Shown: positions 50,644 through 62,449, counted from the stretch's first letter. The stretch: DNA of 64,000 nucleotides from Pseudomonadota bacterium (GCA_021783995.1 JAJXTH010000003.1:29360-93359); one strand, 5' to 3'. Numbers and translations are program-made. Notes: generated by a model from the letters alone, not told the origin.

Positions 50644-53270
50644 TACAGTGTACGCGCAACCTCGATGATTTCGTAAGCCTCGATCTTGTCGCCAACCTGA
50701 AGGTCGTTGAAATTCCTGACTGACAGACCGCACTCGAAGTTCGCGCGCACTTCCTTGACGTCGTCCTTGAAGCGCTTCAATGAATCGAGTTCACCCTCGT
50801 GTATCATTTCGTTGCCGCGCATCACGCGCACCTTGCAACCGCGCTTGACCATGCCTTCGAGCACCATGCAGCCTGCAATGGTGCCTACCTTGGAGACCAC
50901 GAATACCTGGCGCACCTCGACCTGTCCAAGTATTACCTCCTTCTTTTCGGGTGCAAGCATGCCGGACAGAGCCGCCTTGATGTCGTCAACCATCGCATAG
51001 ATAACGCTGTAGTTGCGTATCTGCACGCCGGTCGATTCTGCAAGTTTCCTGGCCGGCGCATCGGTGCGCGTATTGAAGCCGATCAGGACCGCCTTGGAAG
51101 CCAGCGCCAGATTGATGTCCGACTCGTTGATAGAACCGACACCGCTGTGTATCAGGTTCACCTTGACTTCGTCGGTAGAGAGCTTCAGCAGCGTCTGCGC
51201 AATCGCCTCTGCAGAACCCTGAACGTCGGATTTGACGATGAGGGAAAGGGTGCGGACTTCGCCTTCGGCAAGCTGATCGAACATGTTTTCAAGCTTGGCC
51301 GCCTGCTGCTGCGCAAGCTTTACGCCGCGGTATTTGCCCTGGCGGAACAGCGCGATCTCACGCGCGCGCTTTTCGTCGGAAAGCACCATCATCTCTTCGC
51401 CCGCGTCAGGCACTTCGGAAAGGCCCTGTATCTCCACGGGTATCGAAGGGCCCGCCTCGAGCACGGCCTTGCCGTTTTCGTCCAGCATCGCGCGCACGCG
51501 CCCGAAGACCGAGCCTATCAGCACCGCATCTCCCCGCTTCATCGTGCCCGACTGCACCAGCACGGTTGCCACCGGACCCTTGCCCTTGTCGAGACGCGCC
51601 TCGATCACTAGCCCCTTTGCGTTGCAATCGCGAGGCGCCTTCAATTCCATCAGTTCCGCCTGCAGCAACACGGACTCCAGAAGCTGGTCTATGCCCTGGC
51701 CGGATTTGGACGAAACCTCGACGAACATCGAGTCCCCGCCCCAGTCTTCGGGCACGACGCCTTCGCTCACCAGTTCCTGCTTGACGCGCTCCACATTGGC
51801 ATCAGGCTTGTCCACCTTGGTGATCGCAACCACCAGCGGCACATTGCCTGCCCTGGCATGCGCGATCGCCTCCTTGGTCTGCGGCATCACTCCATCGTCT
51901 GCCGCTACCACGAGAATCACGATGTCGGTAGCTTTCGCGCCCCGCGCACGCATCGCGGTAAACGCCTCGTGGCCCGGCGTATCCAGAAACGAGATCATGC
52001 CGCGCGGCGTCTCCACGTGGTAGGCGCCGATATGCTGCGTGATGCCGCCCGCCTCGCCAGATACAACGCGGGTGCGACGTATGTAATCGAGCAGCGATGT
52101 CTTGCCGTGATCGACGTGGCCCATCACGGTCACGACCGGGGCGCGCGGTTCGAGCGGCGCATCGTGATGCTCCTGATCGTCCATCAGATAGGCGTCCGGA
52201 TCGTCAAGCTTGGCCGCCTTGGCGACATGACCCAACTCTTCCACCACGATCATTGCCGTTTCCTGATCCAGCACCTGGTTGATCGTCACCATCATGCCCA
52301 ACTTCATCAGTGACTTGATGACCTCGACCGCCTTCACGGAAAGTTTCTGCGCCAGCTCAGCAACGGTGATGGTTTCAGGAATGGATATCTCGCGTACCAC
52401 CGCCTCGGTCGGCAGCGTGAAACCGTGAGCGGGTTCCTCCGGCGCATGCTTCTCGTGTCTGCCATGCTTGGGTGCACGCACCGGCATCGCCCAGGATTTC
52501 TCCTTGGTCGTTTTTGCTGGCGCGCGCAATGCCGCCTTCCCGGGTGCACGTTTGCCCGGCATGTCGTCACGGGCAGCAGGCGCCTCTTTGGCCTCCGCCT
52601 TGGGCTTTCTCTCGGGCCTTGCCACCTTGTCACCGGGCATCATCGCTGGCTTGTGCAGGGTTCCCTGGCCGGACTCGGCTGCAGGTTTCGCCTCAACCGG
52701 CTTTTCCGCAACGGGCTTTTCTTCAACAGGCTTCCCTGCCTCTGCGGCGGGCTCAGTCACTCCCGGAGATGGCTCCTTGATCGCTTCAGCCTGCACCTGT
52801 TTATCCACCTTGCGCTTGCTGTATGCCTGTCTGGCCTGCAATTCCGCTTCCTGGCGCGCAGCCAATTCGGCCTGCAGTCGCGCTTCCTGCTCGCGCGCCG
52901 CCAACTGCTCGCTATCCAGCACCTTGATCTTTTCAGCTTGAGCTTGAGTTTGAGCCTGCGCAGCCTCCAGAGGCGACAGAGGTGCCACGACGCGGCGCTT
53001 GCGCACCTCGACCTGGATGGTGCGGGAACGCCCCGACCTGTCCGAGCTTTGGATCTCCGTCGTTTCGCGACGCGTCAACGTGATCTTTTTTGCGCCCTGC
53101 TCCGCGCCATGCGCCATGCGCAGGTGCTCGAGCAGACGCGCCTTGTCTTTTTCGGACACCGGATCCGTAGGCTTGGTCTGCGCACCACCTGCCGCATGCA
53201 GTTGTTCCAGCAGCAATGTGACCGACAAGCCAAGCTCAGTCGCAAATTGTGCTACGTCTAATTTTCCCAT
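50643..53270 (-). CDS. infB: translation initiation factor IF-2
   Basis: GTPase that places initiator tRNA on the 30S subunit. It has the IF-2 N-terminal domain ([24 protein letters not shown]), a long Lys/Glu/Ala-rich linker, and then the G domain with [22 protein letters not shown] and TKVDKP, followed by domains II-IV. Start ATG 53270 has AAGGA upstream; length 875 aa. Part of rimP-nusA-infB-rbfA-truB. Confidence 0.98.
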   Translation of the reverse strand: MGKLDVAQFATELGLSVTLLLEQLHAAGGAQTKPTDPVSEKDKARLLEHLRMAHGAEQGAKKITLTRRETTEIQSSDRSGRSRTIQVEVRKRRVVAPLSPLEAAQAQTQAQAEKIKVLDSEQLAAREQEARLQAELAARQEAELQARQAYSKRKVDKQVQAEAIKEPSPGVTEPAAEAGKPVEEKPVAEKPVEAKPAAESGQGTLHKPAMMPGDKVARPERKPKAEAKEAPAARDDMPGKRAPGKAALRAPAKTTKEKSWAMPVRAPKHGRHEKHAPEEPAHGFTLPTEAVVREISIPETITVAELAQKLSVKAVEVIKSLMKLGMMVTINQVLDQETAMIVVEELGHVAKAAKLDDPDAYLMDDQEHHDAPLEPRAPVVTVMGHVDHGKTSLLDYIRRTRVVSGEAGGITQHIGAYHVETPRGMISFLDTPGHEAFTAMRARGAKATDIVILVVAADDGVMPQTKEAIAHARAGNVPLVVAITKVDKPDANVERVKQELVSEGVVPEDWGGDSMFVEVSSKSGQGIDQLLESVLLQAELMELKAPRDCNAKGLVIEARLDKGKGPVATVLVQSGTMKRGDAVLIGSVFGRVRAMLDENGKAVLEAGPSIPVEIQGLSEVPDAGEEMMVLSDEKRAREIALFRQGKYRGVKLAQQQAAKLENMFDQLAEGEVRTLSLIVKSDVQGSAEAIAQTLLKLSTDEVKVNLIHSGVGSINESDINLALASKAVLIGFNTRTDAPARKLAESTGVQIRNYSVIYAMVDDIKAALSGMLAPEKKEVILGQVEVRQVFVVSKVGTIAGCMVLEGMVKRGCKVRVMRGNEMIHEGELDSLKRFKDDVKEVRANFECGLSVRNFNDLQVGDKIEAYEIIEVARTL

Positions 53271-53298
53271 TACCATCCTTTTGACAACTCCATCTGCG

Positions 53299-54771
53299 CT
53301 ATGCGAACCAGGGCGCACGCGCTGCCATGATCAGCGCGTTGGCTGCATCAGCATCCATATCAGTCAATTCCACGAGCTCATCGACATCCAGATCCGCCAG
53401 TTGTTCCTGCGTGTTCACGCCCTTGGAAGACAGCACCCGGACCAGGTCCTCGTTCATGCCATCCAGCTTGAGAAGATCATCGATTCCATGCTCGAGCTTT
53501 TCTTCCTTGACCAGCGCCGCATTCAGAAGCGCATTCCTTGCGCGGCTGCGCAACTCGGTAACGGTCGCCTCGTCGAACGTCTCTATCTCAAGCATTTCCT
53601 CTTCGGGCACGTATGCCACCTCTTCCAGCGTCGCGAAACCCTCCTGCACCAGAATATCCGCCACTTCCTCGTCTACATCCAGCTTCTCCATGAAGACGGC
53701 GCGTATCCTGTCAAACTCCTGATCGTGCTTCTCACGAGCCTGCTCAACAGTCATGATGTTGAGCTCCCAGCCGGTCATCTCGCTGGCCAAACGCACATTC
53801 TGTCCGCCGCGCCCTATGGCCTGAGCCAGATTCTCTTCTTCCACCACGACGTCCATGCTATGGCGCTCTTCGTCTACCACAATGCTGGAAATCTCTGCTG
53901 GCGCCAGCGCATTGATCACATATGTCGCAGGATCATCCGACCAAAGGATGATGTCCACGCGCTCGCCAGCCAGTTCGTTGGTCACGCTTTGCACGCGCGA
54001 ACCGCGCATTCCCACGCAAGTTCCAATAGGATCTATGCGCTGATCATGCGACTGCACGGCGATCTTGGCGCGCGAACCGGGATCGCGCGCAGCACCGATG
54101 ATCTCCAGCAGATGCTCTTCGATCTCCGGCACCTCCAGCTCGAAAAGCTTGATCAGGAGCTCGGTCGAGGTTCGCGAAAGGATCACCTGAGGACCTCTTG
54201 GTCCGCGGTCGACGCGCAACAGATGCGCCCTGACGCGATCGCCGACGCGTATGTTCTCCTTGGGTATCATCTGGTCGCGCGGCAACAGCGCCTCTATCTT
54301 GCCAAACTCGACGATCGCATTGCCGCGCTCCAGCCGCTTCACAGTCCCGGATACCAGGTGCTCCCTGCGGCTCATGAAATCTGCCAATATCTGCTCGCGC
54401 TCCGCATCGCGTATCTTCTGGAAGATCACCTGCTTGGCAGCCTGAGCCCCTATGCGCCCGAAGTCGATGGACTCGAGCGGTTCCTCGACAAATTCGCCCA
54501 GTTGAATATCGGGATTCTGCTTCTTAGCCTCTTCGAGCTTGATGTGCAAGTCAGGCGTCTCGAAGGTCTCGTCGTCCATCACCTCCCAGCGGCGGAAGGA
54601 CTCAAATTCGCCTGTGTTGCGATCGATCGCAACGCGCACATCGGCTTCATCCTCGAAGCGTTTCTTGGTTGCCGATGCCAGCGCGGATTCCAGCGCAGCA
54701 AACACGATCTCCTTGTCCACATTCTTTTCGCGGGACAGCGCATCAACCAGCAACAATACTTCACGACTCAT
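53299..54771 (-). CDS. nusA: transcription termination/antitermination protein NusA
   Basis: RNA polymerase-associated factor. N-terminal domain, S1 ([18 protein letters not shown]), two KH domains ([39 protein letters not shown]) and two C-terminal acidic repeats are visible. Length 490 aa. Lies between rimP and infB. Confidence 0.98.
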   Translation of the reverse strand: MSREVLLLVDALSREKNVDKEIVFAALESALASATKKRFEDEADVRVAIDRNTGEFESFRRWEVMDDETFETPDLHIKLEEAKKQNPDIQLGEFVEEPLESIDFGRIGAQAAKQVIFQKIRDAEREQILADFMSRREHLVSGTVKRLERGNAIVEFGKIEALLPRDQMIPKENIRVGDRVRAHLLRVDRGPRGPQVILSRTSTELLIKLFELEVPEIEEHLLEIIGAARDPGSRAKIAVQSHDQRIDPIGTCVGMRGSRVQSVTNELAGERVDIILWSDDPATYVINALAPAEISSIVVDEERHSMDVVVEEENLAQAIGRGGQNVRLASEMTGWELNIMTVEQAREKHDQEFDRIRAVFMEKLDVDEEVADILVQEGFATLEEVAYVPEEEMLEIETFDEATVTELRSRARNALLNAALVKEEKLEHGIDDLLKLDGMNEDLVRVLSSKGVNTQEQLADLDVDELVELTDMDADAANALIMAARAPWFA

Positions 54772-54809
54772 ACCATTCTCCTGCTATTTTCCCTCTGCGG
54801 GCATAAATT

Positions 54810-55235
54810 CTAAAAAGTCGGCACCAAACGCGCCTTGTCCACATTTGCAAGCTCTATTGCAACCGCGGCGCCATCCACATCGAGCCGCAACACACCCGCA
54901 TCGAGATCGCCTATCGTTCCGGTGAAATTCTTGCGCGTCGCGATCGGCATGCGCAATTTGATATGCGCCTTTTCACCCTTGAAGCGAATGAAATCCGCCT
55001 CCTTCTTCAGCACCCGGTCAAGCCCGGGAGATGACACCTCCAGCCTTGCATAGTCGACATCCTCGACCGCAAAGAGTCTGGTCAACTGATTGCTGACCAA
55101 CTGGCAATCCTCTACCGCAATCCCTTCCGGCTTATCGATGAAAACGCGCAACAGGCCCCGGCCTGCCCGCTCGACATCCACAAGCTCATAGCCCAGACCG
55201 GTAACCGTTTTTTCTATCAGACTGACCAAGTCCAT
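54810..55235 (-). CDS. rimP: ribosome maturation factor RimP
   Basis: 30S assembly factor. RimP pattern [31 protein letters not shown] and [13 protein letters not shown] start at [11 protein letters not shown] (55235, 141 aa); the longer start at 55274 would lie within the leader hairpin. First gene of the operon. Confidence 0.95.
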   Translation of the reverse strand: MDLVSLIEKTVTGLGYELVDVERAGRGLLRVFIDKPEGIAVEDCQLVSNQLTRLFAVEDVDYARLEVSSPGLDRVLKKEADFIRFKGEKAHIKLRMPIATRKNFTGTIGDLDAGVLRLDVDGAAVAIELANVDKARLVPTF

Positions 55236-55252
55236 GATCGCAACCCACAAAT

Positions 55253-55275
55253 AAAAAACGGGCATGAAGCCCATC
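55253..55275 (-). promoter_or_regulatory. possible leader attenuator before rimP-nusA
   Basis: On the minus strand a short hairpin GGGC-TTCAT-GCCC, extendable by GU and AU pairs, is followed by TTTTTT at 55258-55253. It lies downstream of the likely promoter (55288-55296) and before rimP, so it could prematurely stop transcription. The stem is short, so termination would be partial. Confidence 0.35.
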
Positions 55276-55287
55276 TAAACCACGCGG

Positions 55288-55296
55288 ATTATAGCA
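55288..55296 (-). promoter_or_regulatory. extended -10 promoter of the rimP-nusA operon
   Basis: Minus-strand TGC-TATAAT (55296-55288) is a perfect extended -10 element. No good -35 is present, which is acceptable for extended -10 promoters. Transcription would start near 55281. Confidence 0.5.
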
Positions 55297-55346
55297 AATA
55301 CCGGAGCCAAAAGAAAGAACGAAGCATCAGATTGTTCGGCCGCCTC

Positions 55347-56951
55347 TCAGAATCCATCCTGATACCTCACCGTGATCGGATAACGCCAGTCCTTGCCGTA
55401 ACTGCGCTCAGTGATGCGCACGCCGACTGCCGACTGCCTGCGCTTGTATTCGCTGACCCTGATCAGCTTCACCACACGGCGGACATCAGCTTCAGCAAAA
55501 CCCAGGGCGATGATTTCCAAAATGGAGAGATTCCTCTCAACATAGCATTCCATGATCGCATCCAGCACCTCGTAGGGCGGCAGGCTGTCCTGATCGAGCT
55601 GATCAGGACGGAGCTCAGCGCTGGGCGGACGCGTGATGATGCGCTCAGGAATCACCTTCCCTATCCGGTTGCGATGGCGCGACAAGCGATACACCTGCAT
55701 CTTGCTCACATCCTTCAGCACCGAGAATCCGCCCGACATGTCCCCATACAGCGTGGCATAACCCACACTCATCTCGGACTTGTTGCCCGTGGTCAGAACC
55801 AGAGAACCCAGCTTGTTGGAAAGCGCCATCAGCAAATTGCCGCGGATACGCGCCTGCAGATTCTCTTCCGTCGTATCCTGCTCCAATCCCGCGAAGCTTG
55901 ACTTCAATGTCTCGAGATAGCTCCGGAATATCGGCTCTATGAAAAATTCGTCATATCTCACACCGAGCAGCTTCGCCATCTCGCGCGCATCGTCAAGGCT
56001 GATCTGCGCGGTATAAGGGGATGGCATCATCACAGCATGAACCCGCCCCTTTCCCAATGCGTCCACCGCGACAGCCAGCGTCAGCGCGGAATCTATTCCG
56101 CCAGACAGACCCACGAGCACGCCAGGAAAACCGTTCTTGCCGATGTAGTCCCTTAGTCCCAGGCAAAGCGCGCGGTATATCTCCTCGTCCTCATCCGGCA
56201 ATGCAATCACGCTTCCAGAAGGTTGCGCATCTTCGGAGAATTCCAGCACGGACAGGCACTCCTCGAAGGCGGGGCTCTGTGCAGTCAGCGCGCCAGAACC
56301 GTCCATCGCAAATGAACCGCCATCGAAGACCAGCTCGTCCTGACCGCCCACCATGTTGGCGTAAACCACGGGCATGCCTGTCTCGGCAATGCGTGCGCGC
56401 ACTGTTCCATAGCGGGATTCCTGCTTGCTGATTGCGTATGGGGATGCATTCAGGACCAGCAGCACATGGGCTCCCGCCATGCGCGCATCCCTTGCCGCAT
56501 CGGACTTCCACACGTCTTCGCAGATGTTGATTCCAAATTTTGTGCCAGAAAGCTCAAACACCAGAGGTTTGCTTCCCGGCGCAAAATAACGCTCTTCGTC
56601 GAACACCGAGTAATTGGGCAGCAGGCGCTTGCAGTAGGTCGCGACGATGCGTCCATCCTGCAGCAATGAGGCTGCGTTGTAGCGCTTGCCATCCTGTTCG
56701 TGCGGATGCCCCACGATCACCGATATGCCGGAAACCCTGGCTGCCAGATCGTTCAAGGCCTTCCGGCAGGCGTCAAAGAACCCGTCACGCAGCAGCAGGT
56801 CCTCCGGCGGATAGCCGCAGAGACTGAGCTCCGGAGTCAACAAAAGCTCGGCGCCGGCAATCCTGGCATCACCGGCATAGCTCAGGATTTTTTCCGCATT
56901 GGCTGAAAGATCGCCCAACACGCAGTTGATTTGTGCAATGGCCAGTTTCAT
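55347..56951 (-). CDS. nadE: glutamine-dependent NAD+ synthetase
   Basis: Last step of NAD synthesis: amidation of nicotinate adenine dinucleotide. The N-terminal nitrilase-like glutaminase domain (Glu in LLTPELSLCGYPPEDLL, Lys in CKRLLPNY, Cys in INICEDVW) supplies ammonia. The C-terminal synthetase domain has the P-loop VGLSGGIDSALT (about 290) and TTGNKSEMSVGY. Length 534 aa. Single gene, upstream of the nusA operon on the same strand. Confidence 0.96.
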   Translation of the reverse strand: MKLAIAQINCVLGDLSANAEKILSYAGDARIAGAELLLTPELSLCGYPPEDLLLRDGFFDACRKALNDLAARVSGISVIVGHPHEQDGKRYNAASLLQDGRIVATYCKRLLPNYSVFDEERYFAPGSKPLVFELSGTKFGINICEDVWKSDAARDARMAGAHVLLVLNASPYAISKQESRYGTVRARIAETGMPVVYANMVGGQDELVFDGGSFAMDGSGALTAQSPAFEECLSVLEFSEDAQPSGSVIALPDEDEEIYRALCLGLRDYIGKNGFPGVLVGLSGGIDSALTLAVAVDALGKGRVHAVMMPSPYTAQISLDDAREMAKLLGVRYDEFFIEPIFRSYLETLKSSFAGLEQDTTEENLQARIRGNLLMALSNKLGSLVLTTGNKSEMSVGYATLYGDMSGGFSVLKDVSKMQVYRLSRHRNRIGKVIPERIITRPPSAELRPDQLDQDSLPPYEVLDAIMECYVERNLSILEIIALGFAEADVRRVVKLIRVSEYKRRQSAVGVRITERSYGKDWRYPITVRYQDGF

Positions 56952-57012
56952 GTCTGCTTCGCGTCAAATGAATGCGCGCATCATCGCCCCGATTGAAAGG
57001 ATGCGCAAATAA

Positions 57013-57040
57013 AAAAGCGGGCTGTCGCCAGCCCGCTTTT
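57013..57040 (-). terminator. intrinsic terminator after the OmpA-family gene
   Basis: AAAAGCGGGCTG (57013-57024), loop TCGC, CAGCCCGCTTTT (57029-57040), with six A residues (T on the minus strand) at 57011-57016. It lies 16 bp after the stop at 57057. Confidence 0.9.
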
Positions 57041-57056
57041 CAGGCGCAACAGGAAC

Positions 57057-58079
57057 TTACTTGTTTACGCGAACCTTGGATTCTTCCCTGACAACGGAAG
57101 TGATCTCTACGCGACGGTTCTTCGCACGGCCTGCCTTGGTCTTGTTGCTCGCGACAGGATCGGCCTCGCCCTTGCCCTTGATCGAGATGCGGTCAGCCGC
57201 CACACCCTTGCCCACGAGATACGCCTTGACCGATTCAGCACGCCTCTCGGAAAGCTTCATGTTGTATGCCTTGGATCCGGTGCTGTCGGTATACCCCGTC
57301 ACAGCCAGGTTTGACTCGGGATGATGCGCAGCAAAATCCACCACTTCGTTCAGCTTCATGTCGGCGGTGTGTTTGAGATTAGCCGAATTGGTGTCGAAAT
57401 TGGCACCTTCAATCGTCACAGGCTTGTCAGTGAATATCGTCTTGTATTCCGGCTTGGGAGCAGGAGCCGGAGCAGGCGCCGGGGCGGGAGTTGCAACAGG
57501 CACGGCGGCTGCTACAACCGGCGCTGCTGCAGGCGCTGCATGCGCGCCGAAATAATAGTTGACGCCAACAGATAGAACATTGTTTCTCATCTCGATGCCA
57601 TTGGTCTTCGCGGAAGTGGTGGTATATTCACCCGCCAGGCTCCAGCTTGGCGCAAACTTGTATTCCACGCCCAACCCCATCTGCGGACCGCTGGTGCCAA
57701 AGGCGCTCACAGCATTGCTGCCGTTGGTTCTGCCATAGCCCAGCTTGGCGTAAGGCATCCAGTTGCCATAAGGCAATCCGAGTTTGGCATCCAGACCATA
57801 GTCCTTGCTGCCGATGCTGACAGGCCCGGGGTTATGGGTTTCAGGTGAGTTCTTGTCCCAGAAGCCATTTGCGCCCAGCAGGAAGTTGCTGCCCAGATCC
57901 CAGTTATATCCGCCCTGGAAGCCGTAGGTATTGCTGTTCTGGCTGTCATAACCTGTCATGCTGGAACGGTCGGAGCCTATCTTTGCGCCCAGCCATCCAC
58001 CCGAAAATTCACTGGCCTGCGCCGCAGAAATTCCGAACAGGGCCGCCGAAAGCGCGATTGCCAAAGTAGTCTTTTTCAT
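57057..58079 (-). CDS. OmpA-family outer membrane protein
   Basis: A 340-aa porin/anchor. Signal peptide ending AAQA (residue 21), an eight-strand OmpA-like barrel (about 22-185, e.g. GWLGAKIGSD and GVNYYFGA), a Pro/Ala hinge (APAPAPAPAPKPE), and a C-terminal peptidoglycan-binding OmpA domain with NTSAN-like ANFDTNSANLK, TGYTDSTGSKAYN and the final RRVEI. ATG 58079 is chosen because the frame's first start lies 165 bp upstream without family match. Links the outer membrane to peptidoglycan. Confidence 0.93.
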   Translation of the reverse strand: MKKTTLAIALSAALFGISAAQASEFSGGWLGAKIGSDRSSMTGYDSQNSNTYGFQGGYNWDLGSNFLLGANGFWDKNSPETHNPGPVSIGSKDYGLDAKLGLPYGNWMPYAKLGYGRTNGSNAVSAFGTSGPQMGLGVEYKFAPSWSLAGEYTTTSAKTNGIEMRNNVLSVGVNYYFGAHAAPAAAPVVAAAVPVATPAPAPAPAPAPKPEYKTIFTDKPVTIEGANFDTNSANLKHTADMKLNEVVDFAAHHPESNLAVTGYTDSTGSKAYNMKLSERRAESVKAYLVGKGVAADRISIKGKGEADPVASNKTKAGRAKNRRVEITSVVREESKVRVNK

Positions 58080-58197
58080 TTTCTTGTCCTTTTTTAAGTT
58101 ATCGATCAACTGATGGGGAAATTCTACTCCAACAACACAAATCCAATGCATCCGTTGCAAAAATACAACATTTCTCTCCCCTGCGGGTGCGAGCTTG

Positions 58198-58938
58198 TCA
58201 CATCGCCCGCTGCCGTCTTGCCTCAAACAGAAGAATCCCTGCACTCACCGATACATTCAGGCTTTCCACGCTGCCCAGCATGGGGATGCGCACCAGCTCG
58301 TCGCAGGTTTCCCTGGTCAGTCGGCGCAAACCTTCTCCTTCCGCACCCAGAACTATCGCTAGGCTACCTTCATGCCTGAAGCCGTGCAAGTCCTGCTTGG
58401 CTTCGCCTGCGGCACCCACCACCCAGATTCCCGCCTCTTTCAATTCCCGCAGCGTGCGCGCCAGATTGGTCACCGTGATATAGGGCACCGTTTCCGCAGC
58501 TCCGCATGCGACCTTCTCGACAGTGGCGGTGATCCCCACCGCCCGATCCTTGGGCGCGATCACCGCATGCACGCCGAATGCATCCGCGCTGCGCAAACAC
58601 GCGCCCAGATTGTGCGGATCCTGCACGCCGTCCAGCACCAGCAGCAATGGCGGCTCGGTCAGGGTCTCCAGAACATCGGAAAGATGCATGATGCGCTTTG
58701 AAGCATCGACCCTTGCGGCCACGCCCTGGTGCCTGATGCCGCCAGCCATGCCGTCCAGCCTCGCCCCTTCGACAGGGATCATGCGCACGCCGCTTTCCTC
58801 GCACAGCTTGATCAGGTCGCGCATGCGCTGATCGTGGCGCTGGGACTGCAGATAGACCTCCATCACGCCTTCCGGATTCTGGCGTATGCGTGAGGTCACT
58901 GCGTGAAAACCGTATATCAGCCGAAGCTCCGCCATCAC
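58198..58938 (-). CDS. rlmB: 23S rRNA (guanosine-2251-2'-O)-methyltransferase RlmB
   Basis: SpoU/TrmD-fold (SPOUT) methyltransferase modifying the peptidyl-transferase P loop. Motifs: [38 protein letters not shown] and [22 protein letters not shown], forming the knot that binds S-adenosylmethionine. Length 246 aa. Its start overlaps the rnr stop, as in many proteobacteria. Confidence 0.96.
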   Translation of the reverse strand: MMAELRLIYGFHAVTSRIRQNPEGVMEVYLQSQRHDQRMRDLIKLCEESGVRMIPVEGARLDGMAGGIRHQGVAARVDASKRIMHLSDVLETLTEPPLLLVLDGVQDPHNLGACLRSADAFGVHAVIAPKDRAVGITATVEKVACGAAETVPYITVTNLARTLRELKEAGIWVVGAAGEAKQDLHGFRHEGSLAIVLGAEGEGLRRLTRETCDELVRIPMLGSVESLNVSVSAGILLFEARRQRAM

Positions 58939-61163
58939 TTGCGCCCCTTGGATGACTTCTTCCTGGGTTTGGCTTCAGGCTTGGCTTCGGGCTCGACTTC
59001 TTTTTCATGCAGCACGAAGTCGACCTTGGTGCTTTCCATGTCAACTTTTACCACGCGAACCTGCACGCGGTCACCCAGCCTGTAGCTCTGCCCGGTGCGC
59101 TCCCCCAGAAGAAGGTGCTTGGTCGCATCGAAGTGGAAATAGTCCTTGCCGAGTTCCGAGATATGCACCAACCCCTCGACATAAAGATCGTCGAGCGAGA
59201 CGAACATGCCGAAACTTGTGACGGAAGACACGGTACCCGTGAAAACGCTGCCCAGATGGTCGCGCATGTAAAAGCACTTGAGCCATGCCTCGACATCACG
59301 CGTTGCATCGTCAGCGCGGCGCTCTGTCATCGAACAGTGCATGCCGAGCTCGGTCCATTTCTGCGCGGGCTTGTATTGCTTCTTTTGCAGCACTGCCTTG
59401 ATCGCGCGGTGCACCAGAAGATCGGGATAGCGGCGTATCGGGGAAGTGAAGTGCGTATAGGCATCGTAGCCCAGGCCGAAGTGGCCGATGTTCTCTGGCT
59501 CATATCTGGCCTGACGCAGAGAGCGCAGCATCACGGTCTGCAGCAAACCGGCATCGGGACGACCCTTGATGCGCTTGAGCAATTTTGAATAGTCTGCCGC
59601 CTGCGGCTCATCGTCGCCTGTCAGCCCCAGGCCGAACTCCTTCATGAATTCGCGCAAGGCTTCCAGCTTCTCGGGTGTGGGTCCCTGGTGGATGCGGTAA
59701 AGCACGGGATGATGATGTTCCTGCAAGTATCCCGCCGCACACACGTTCGCGGCCAGCATGCACTCCTCGATCAGCTTGTGCGCATCGTTGCGCACCACCG
59801 GCACGATGCGCGCTATCTTTCCCTGATCGGTGAAGATCATCTGAGTCTCAACCGTCTCGAAATCGATCGCACCGCGCTTCTCTCGCGCCTTGAGCAACTT
59901 CTGGTACAGCTCATGCAGATGCTGCAGATGCGGCACGATGGCTGAATTGCTCTGTGCCAGTTTGCCATCGGGTTCTCCCAGCATTTCGGCGACCTGGTTG
60001 TAGGTCAGCCGCGCATGGGAATACATCACGGAAGGGTAGAAGCGGTATTTTCCGATTTCGCCCTTGCTGCTGATCTGCATGTCGCACACCATGCACAGAC
60101 GATCTACCTTGGGATTCAGGGAACAAAGGCCGTTGGAAAGTTCTTCGGGCAGCATTGGAATCACGCGCCTCGGAAAATAAACGGAGTTGCCGCGACTGAT
60201 CGCCTCCCTGTCCAGCGCATCGTTGGTCTTGACGTATTGACTCACATCCGCAATCGCAACCACCAGACGATAGCCGCCTTTCACCGGCTCGCAATACACC
60301 GCATCGTCGAAATCGCGCGCGGTCTCGCCGTCTATGGTCACCAGCGGCAGATGGCGTATGTCCTCACGTCCCGCCCAATCGTTTTCCGTCACGACAGGCG
60401 AAATCGCCTTGGCCTGACGTTCCGCATCCTTCGGAAACTCGTAGGGCAGATCGTGCTTGCGCAGCGCGATCTCGACTTCCATGCCAGGATCGGCATAATT
60501 GCCCAGCAACTGAACGATGCGCCCTATCGGCTGCGCATGCTTGTCGGGCTGCTTGAGTATTTCGACGATCACCACCTGGCCCGGTTTCGCCTTGCCCGAC
60601 TCCCCGGATGCAACGAGGATGTCCTGGGTGATGCGGCGGTTTTCAGCCACCACGAACTGTATGCCGTGCTCCTCGTAGAGACGGCCGACCACCTTGCTGT
60701 TGGCGCGCTCCAGCACCTCAACCACCTTGGCCTCCGGACGCCCCCTCCTGTCCACTCCGCTTTGCCGCACCATCACCACATCGCCGTGCAGCACCTGGTG
60801 CATCTCCTTTTCAGACAAAAACATGTCCGGGCTTCCGTCTTCCGGAATCAGAAAACCGAACCCGTCGGGATGACCCTGCACCTTGCCCTTGATCAGGTCC
60901 AGCTTGTCCATCACGCAGATCGCTCGTTTCCTGTTCCGCATGATCTGGCCGTCGCGCTCCATCGCGCGCAGCCTGCGCGAAAACAGATCCACCTCATCGC
61001 GCTCGATGCGCAGCATGTCCAGAAGCTCATCCTCGCTCATCGGCGCACCCTGCTCGGTCAGTATCTGCAGGATGAACTCCCGGCTGGGAAGCGGATGCTC
61101 ATATTGTTCGCGTTCGCGTTCCAGAAACGGATCCTGCAAACGCAAATTATTTTTCTTTTTCAT
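58935..61163 (-). CDS. rnr: ribonuclease R
   Basis: 3'-5' exoribonuclease that degrades structured RNA. Helix-turn-helix-like N-terminus, two cold-shock domains, the RNB catalytic domain with [18 protein letters not shown], and a C-terminal S1 domain ([20 protein letters not shown]) and Lys-rich tail. I prefer ATG 61163 ([10 protein letters not shown], 742 aa); the TTG two codons upstream has its ribosome site too close. The start region overlaps the tRNA promoter on the other strand. Confidence 0.95.
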   Translation of the reverse strand: MKKKNNLRLQDPFLEREREQYEHPLPSREFILQILTEQGAPMSEDELLDMLRIERDEVDLFSRRLRAMERDGQIMRNRKRAICVMDKLDLIKGKVQGHPDGFGFLIPEDGSPDMFLSEKEMHQVLHGDVVMVRQSGVDRRGRPEAKVVEVLERANSKVVGRLYEEHGIQFVVAENRRITQDILVASGESGKAKPGQVVIVEILKQPDKHAQPIGRIVQLLGNYADPGMEVEIALRKHDLPYEFPKDAERQAKAISPVVTENDWAGREDIRHLPLVTIDGETARDFDDAVYCEPVKGGYRLVVAIADVSQYVKTNDALDREAISRGNSVYFPRRVIPMLPEELSNGLCSLNPKVDRLCMVCDMQISSKGEIGKYRFYPSVMYSHARLTYNQVAEMLGEPDGKLAQSNSAIVPHLQHLHELYQKLLKAREKRGAIDFETVETQMIFTDQGKIARIVPVVRNDAHKLIEECMLAANVCAAGYLQEHHHPVLYRIHQGPTPEKLEALREFMKEFGLGLTGDDEPQAADYSKLLKRIKGRPDAGLLQTVMLRSLRQARYEPENIGHFGLGYDAYTHFTSPIRRYPDLLVHRAIKAVLQKKQYKPAQKWTELGMHCSMTERRADDATRDVEAWLKCFYMRDHLGSVFTGTVSSVTSFGMFVSLDDLYVEGLVHISELGKDYFHFDATKHLLLGERTGQSYRLGDRVQVRVVKVDMESTKVDFVLHEKEVEPEAKPEAKPRKKSSKGRK

Positions 61164-61191
61164 TGACAAATTGCCCTATAACGATTAAATT
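61163..61191 (+). promoter_or_regulatory. promoter of tRNA-Leu
   Basis: Perfect TTGACA (61163-61168), 17-bp spacer, TAAATT (61186-61191), 23 bp before the tRNA. It lies over the first codons of rnr on the opposite strand, so the two units are divergent with almost no spacer. Confidence 0.65.
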
Positions 61192-61213
61192 GCGCGGCTT
61201 CAGCAAGTCGCAT

Positions 61214-61298
61214 GCCCAGATGGCGGAATTGGTAGACGCGCACGGTTCAGGTCCGTGTGCCGCAAGGTGTGGAGGTTCGAGTCCTCTTCTGGGCACCA
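61214..61298 (+). tRNA. tRNA-Leu (anticodon CAG)
   Basis: 85 nt including an encoded CCA. The acceptor arm GCCCAGA pairs with TCTGGGC; D-arm with GGTAGACGCG; anticodon arm CACGG-TTCAGGT-CCGTG with CAG at 61248-61250; a long type-II variable arm; T-arm with GGTTCGAGTCC. The variable arm and GGTTCGAGTCC make it a class II leucine tRNA reading CTG. Confidence 0.97.
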
Positions 61299-61310
61299 AA
61301 CAAAACATAG

Positions 61311-61336
61311 CTCGCATACGCGGGCTTTTTTGTGCC
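61311..61336 (+). terminator. terminator after tRNA-Leu
   Basis: AGCTCGC-ATAC-GCGGGCT (with one GU pair) followed by TTTTTT, about 13 bp after the tRNA. Confidence 0.8.
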
Positions 61337-61458
61337 CGGAACAACGTGTTTCGCGCCAGGACTCGAAAGGCATCCTATGCCGGGGTCTCGCTTGCGTGAC
61401 CGGTGCCTCTTTCAAACAACTGCATTCTACACGATAAGCGCATCGCGTCGTAGTCCGC

Positions 61459-62448
61459 TCATTTTGCAAGCAGCTTCTCCACATATCGGCCCACACCTTC
61501 TTCCACGGTAAAAAAAGGCACGGCATAACCGCTCCTGCGCAGCGCACCGATGTCGGCCTGGGTATAGCTCTGGTACTTTCCCTTGAGTGCATCCGGAAAC
61601 GGCATATACTCTATGAGGCCTTGCGCCTGCAACTCGGAAAGAGTCAATGCGCTTTTTCCTTCGAAGCGGCGCAAGGAGTTGATGGTCGCCACCGCAACAT
61701 CGTTGAAGCTCTGCGCTTGCCCTGTGCCCAGGTTATAGATGCCGGATATCTCAGGGTGATCCAGAAAGTGCAGATTCACTCTGACCACGTCCTCTATCGA
61801 CACGAAGTCTCGCAGCTGGCAGCCGTTTTCGAAGCCATCGCTACCCTCGAACAGCCTGACCTTGCCCTCGGCACGGTACTGATTGAAGAAATGATAGGCA
61901 ACCGAAGCCATGCGCCCCTTGTGCTGCTCACGCGGCCCATACACATTGAAGTAGCGCAATCCGACGACCTGCGCGGTGAGCTTGTGGCGGCGGCGCATGA
62001 TCTGGTCGAACAGGAACTTGGAATAGGCATACACGTTGAGCGGCGCCTCACATTCCCGGCTCTCCCTGAAGTCTCTTCCGCCCCCATACACGGAAGCCGA
62101 AGACGCATACAGAAACGGTATCTCTTCCTCCTGGCAGTAGTGCAGGAGCTCCAGCGAATACTGGTAGTTGTTGTCCATCACATAGCGCCCGTCTGTTGCC
62201 ATCGTGTCGGAACAGGCGCCCTGATGCAGGATCGCGACGATGAGCCCGTCGAAGTACCCCTCATGTATCTTCTTTCTAAAGTCCTCCTTGTCGAGAAAAT
62301 CGGCAATGTCGCAATCCACCAGATTCCTGAACTTTTCCGCGCTCTTGAGGTTGTCAACCGCGATGATGTTTTTTTCACCGCGCTCATTGAGCGCCTTCAC
62401 CAGATTGGATCCGATAAAGCCGGCCGCACCCGTAACGATATAGTACAT
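61459..62448 (-). CDS. hldD: ADP-L-glycero-D-manno-heptose 6-epimerase
   Basis: Last step of ADP-heptose synthesis for the lipopolysaccharide core. Short-chain dehydrogenase fold with NADP site [12 protein letters not shown] (6-17) and catalytic Ser/Tyr in SSASVYGG and [15 protein letters not shown] 62448 ([10 protein letters not shown]) is chosen with GGGAG upstream; length 329 aa. It follows the kinase gene almost directly. Confidence 0.96.
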   Translation of the reverse strand: MYYIVTGAAGFIGSNLVKALNERGEKNIIAVDNLKSAEKFRNLVDCDIADFLDKEDFRKKIHEGYFDGLIVAILHQGACSDTMATDGRYVMDNNYQYSLELLHYCQEEEIPFLYASSASVYGGGRDFRESRECEAPLNVYAYSKFLFDQIMRRRHKLTAQVVGLRYFNVYGPREQHKGRMASVAYHFFNQYRAEGKVRLFEGSDGFENGCQLRDFVSIEDVVRVNLHFLDHPEISGIYNLGTGQAQSFNDVAVATINSLRRFEGKSALTLSELQAQGLIEYMPFPDALKGKYQSYTQADIGALRRSGYAVPFFTVEEGVGRYVEKLLAK

Positions 62449-62449
62449 T

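Noticed and set aside
52999-54813. Long plus-strand open frame of about 600 codons opposite nusA
   Set aside because: Antisense to nusA and the end of infB, His/Leu/Arg-rich with no family features; a shadow of the GC-rich codon pattern.
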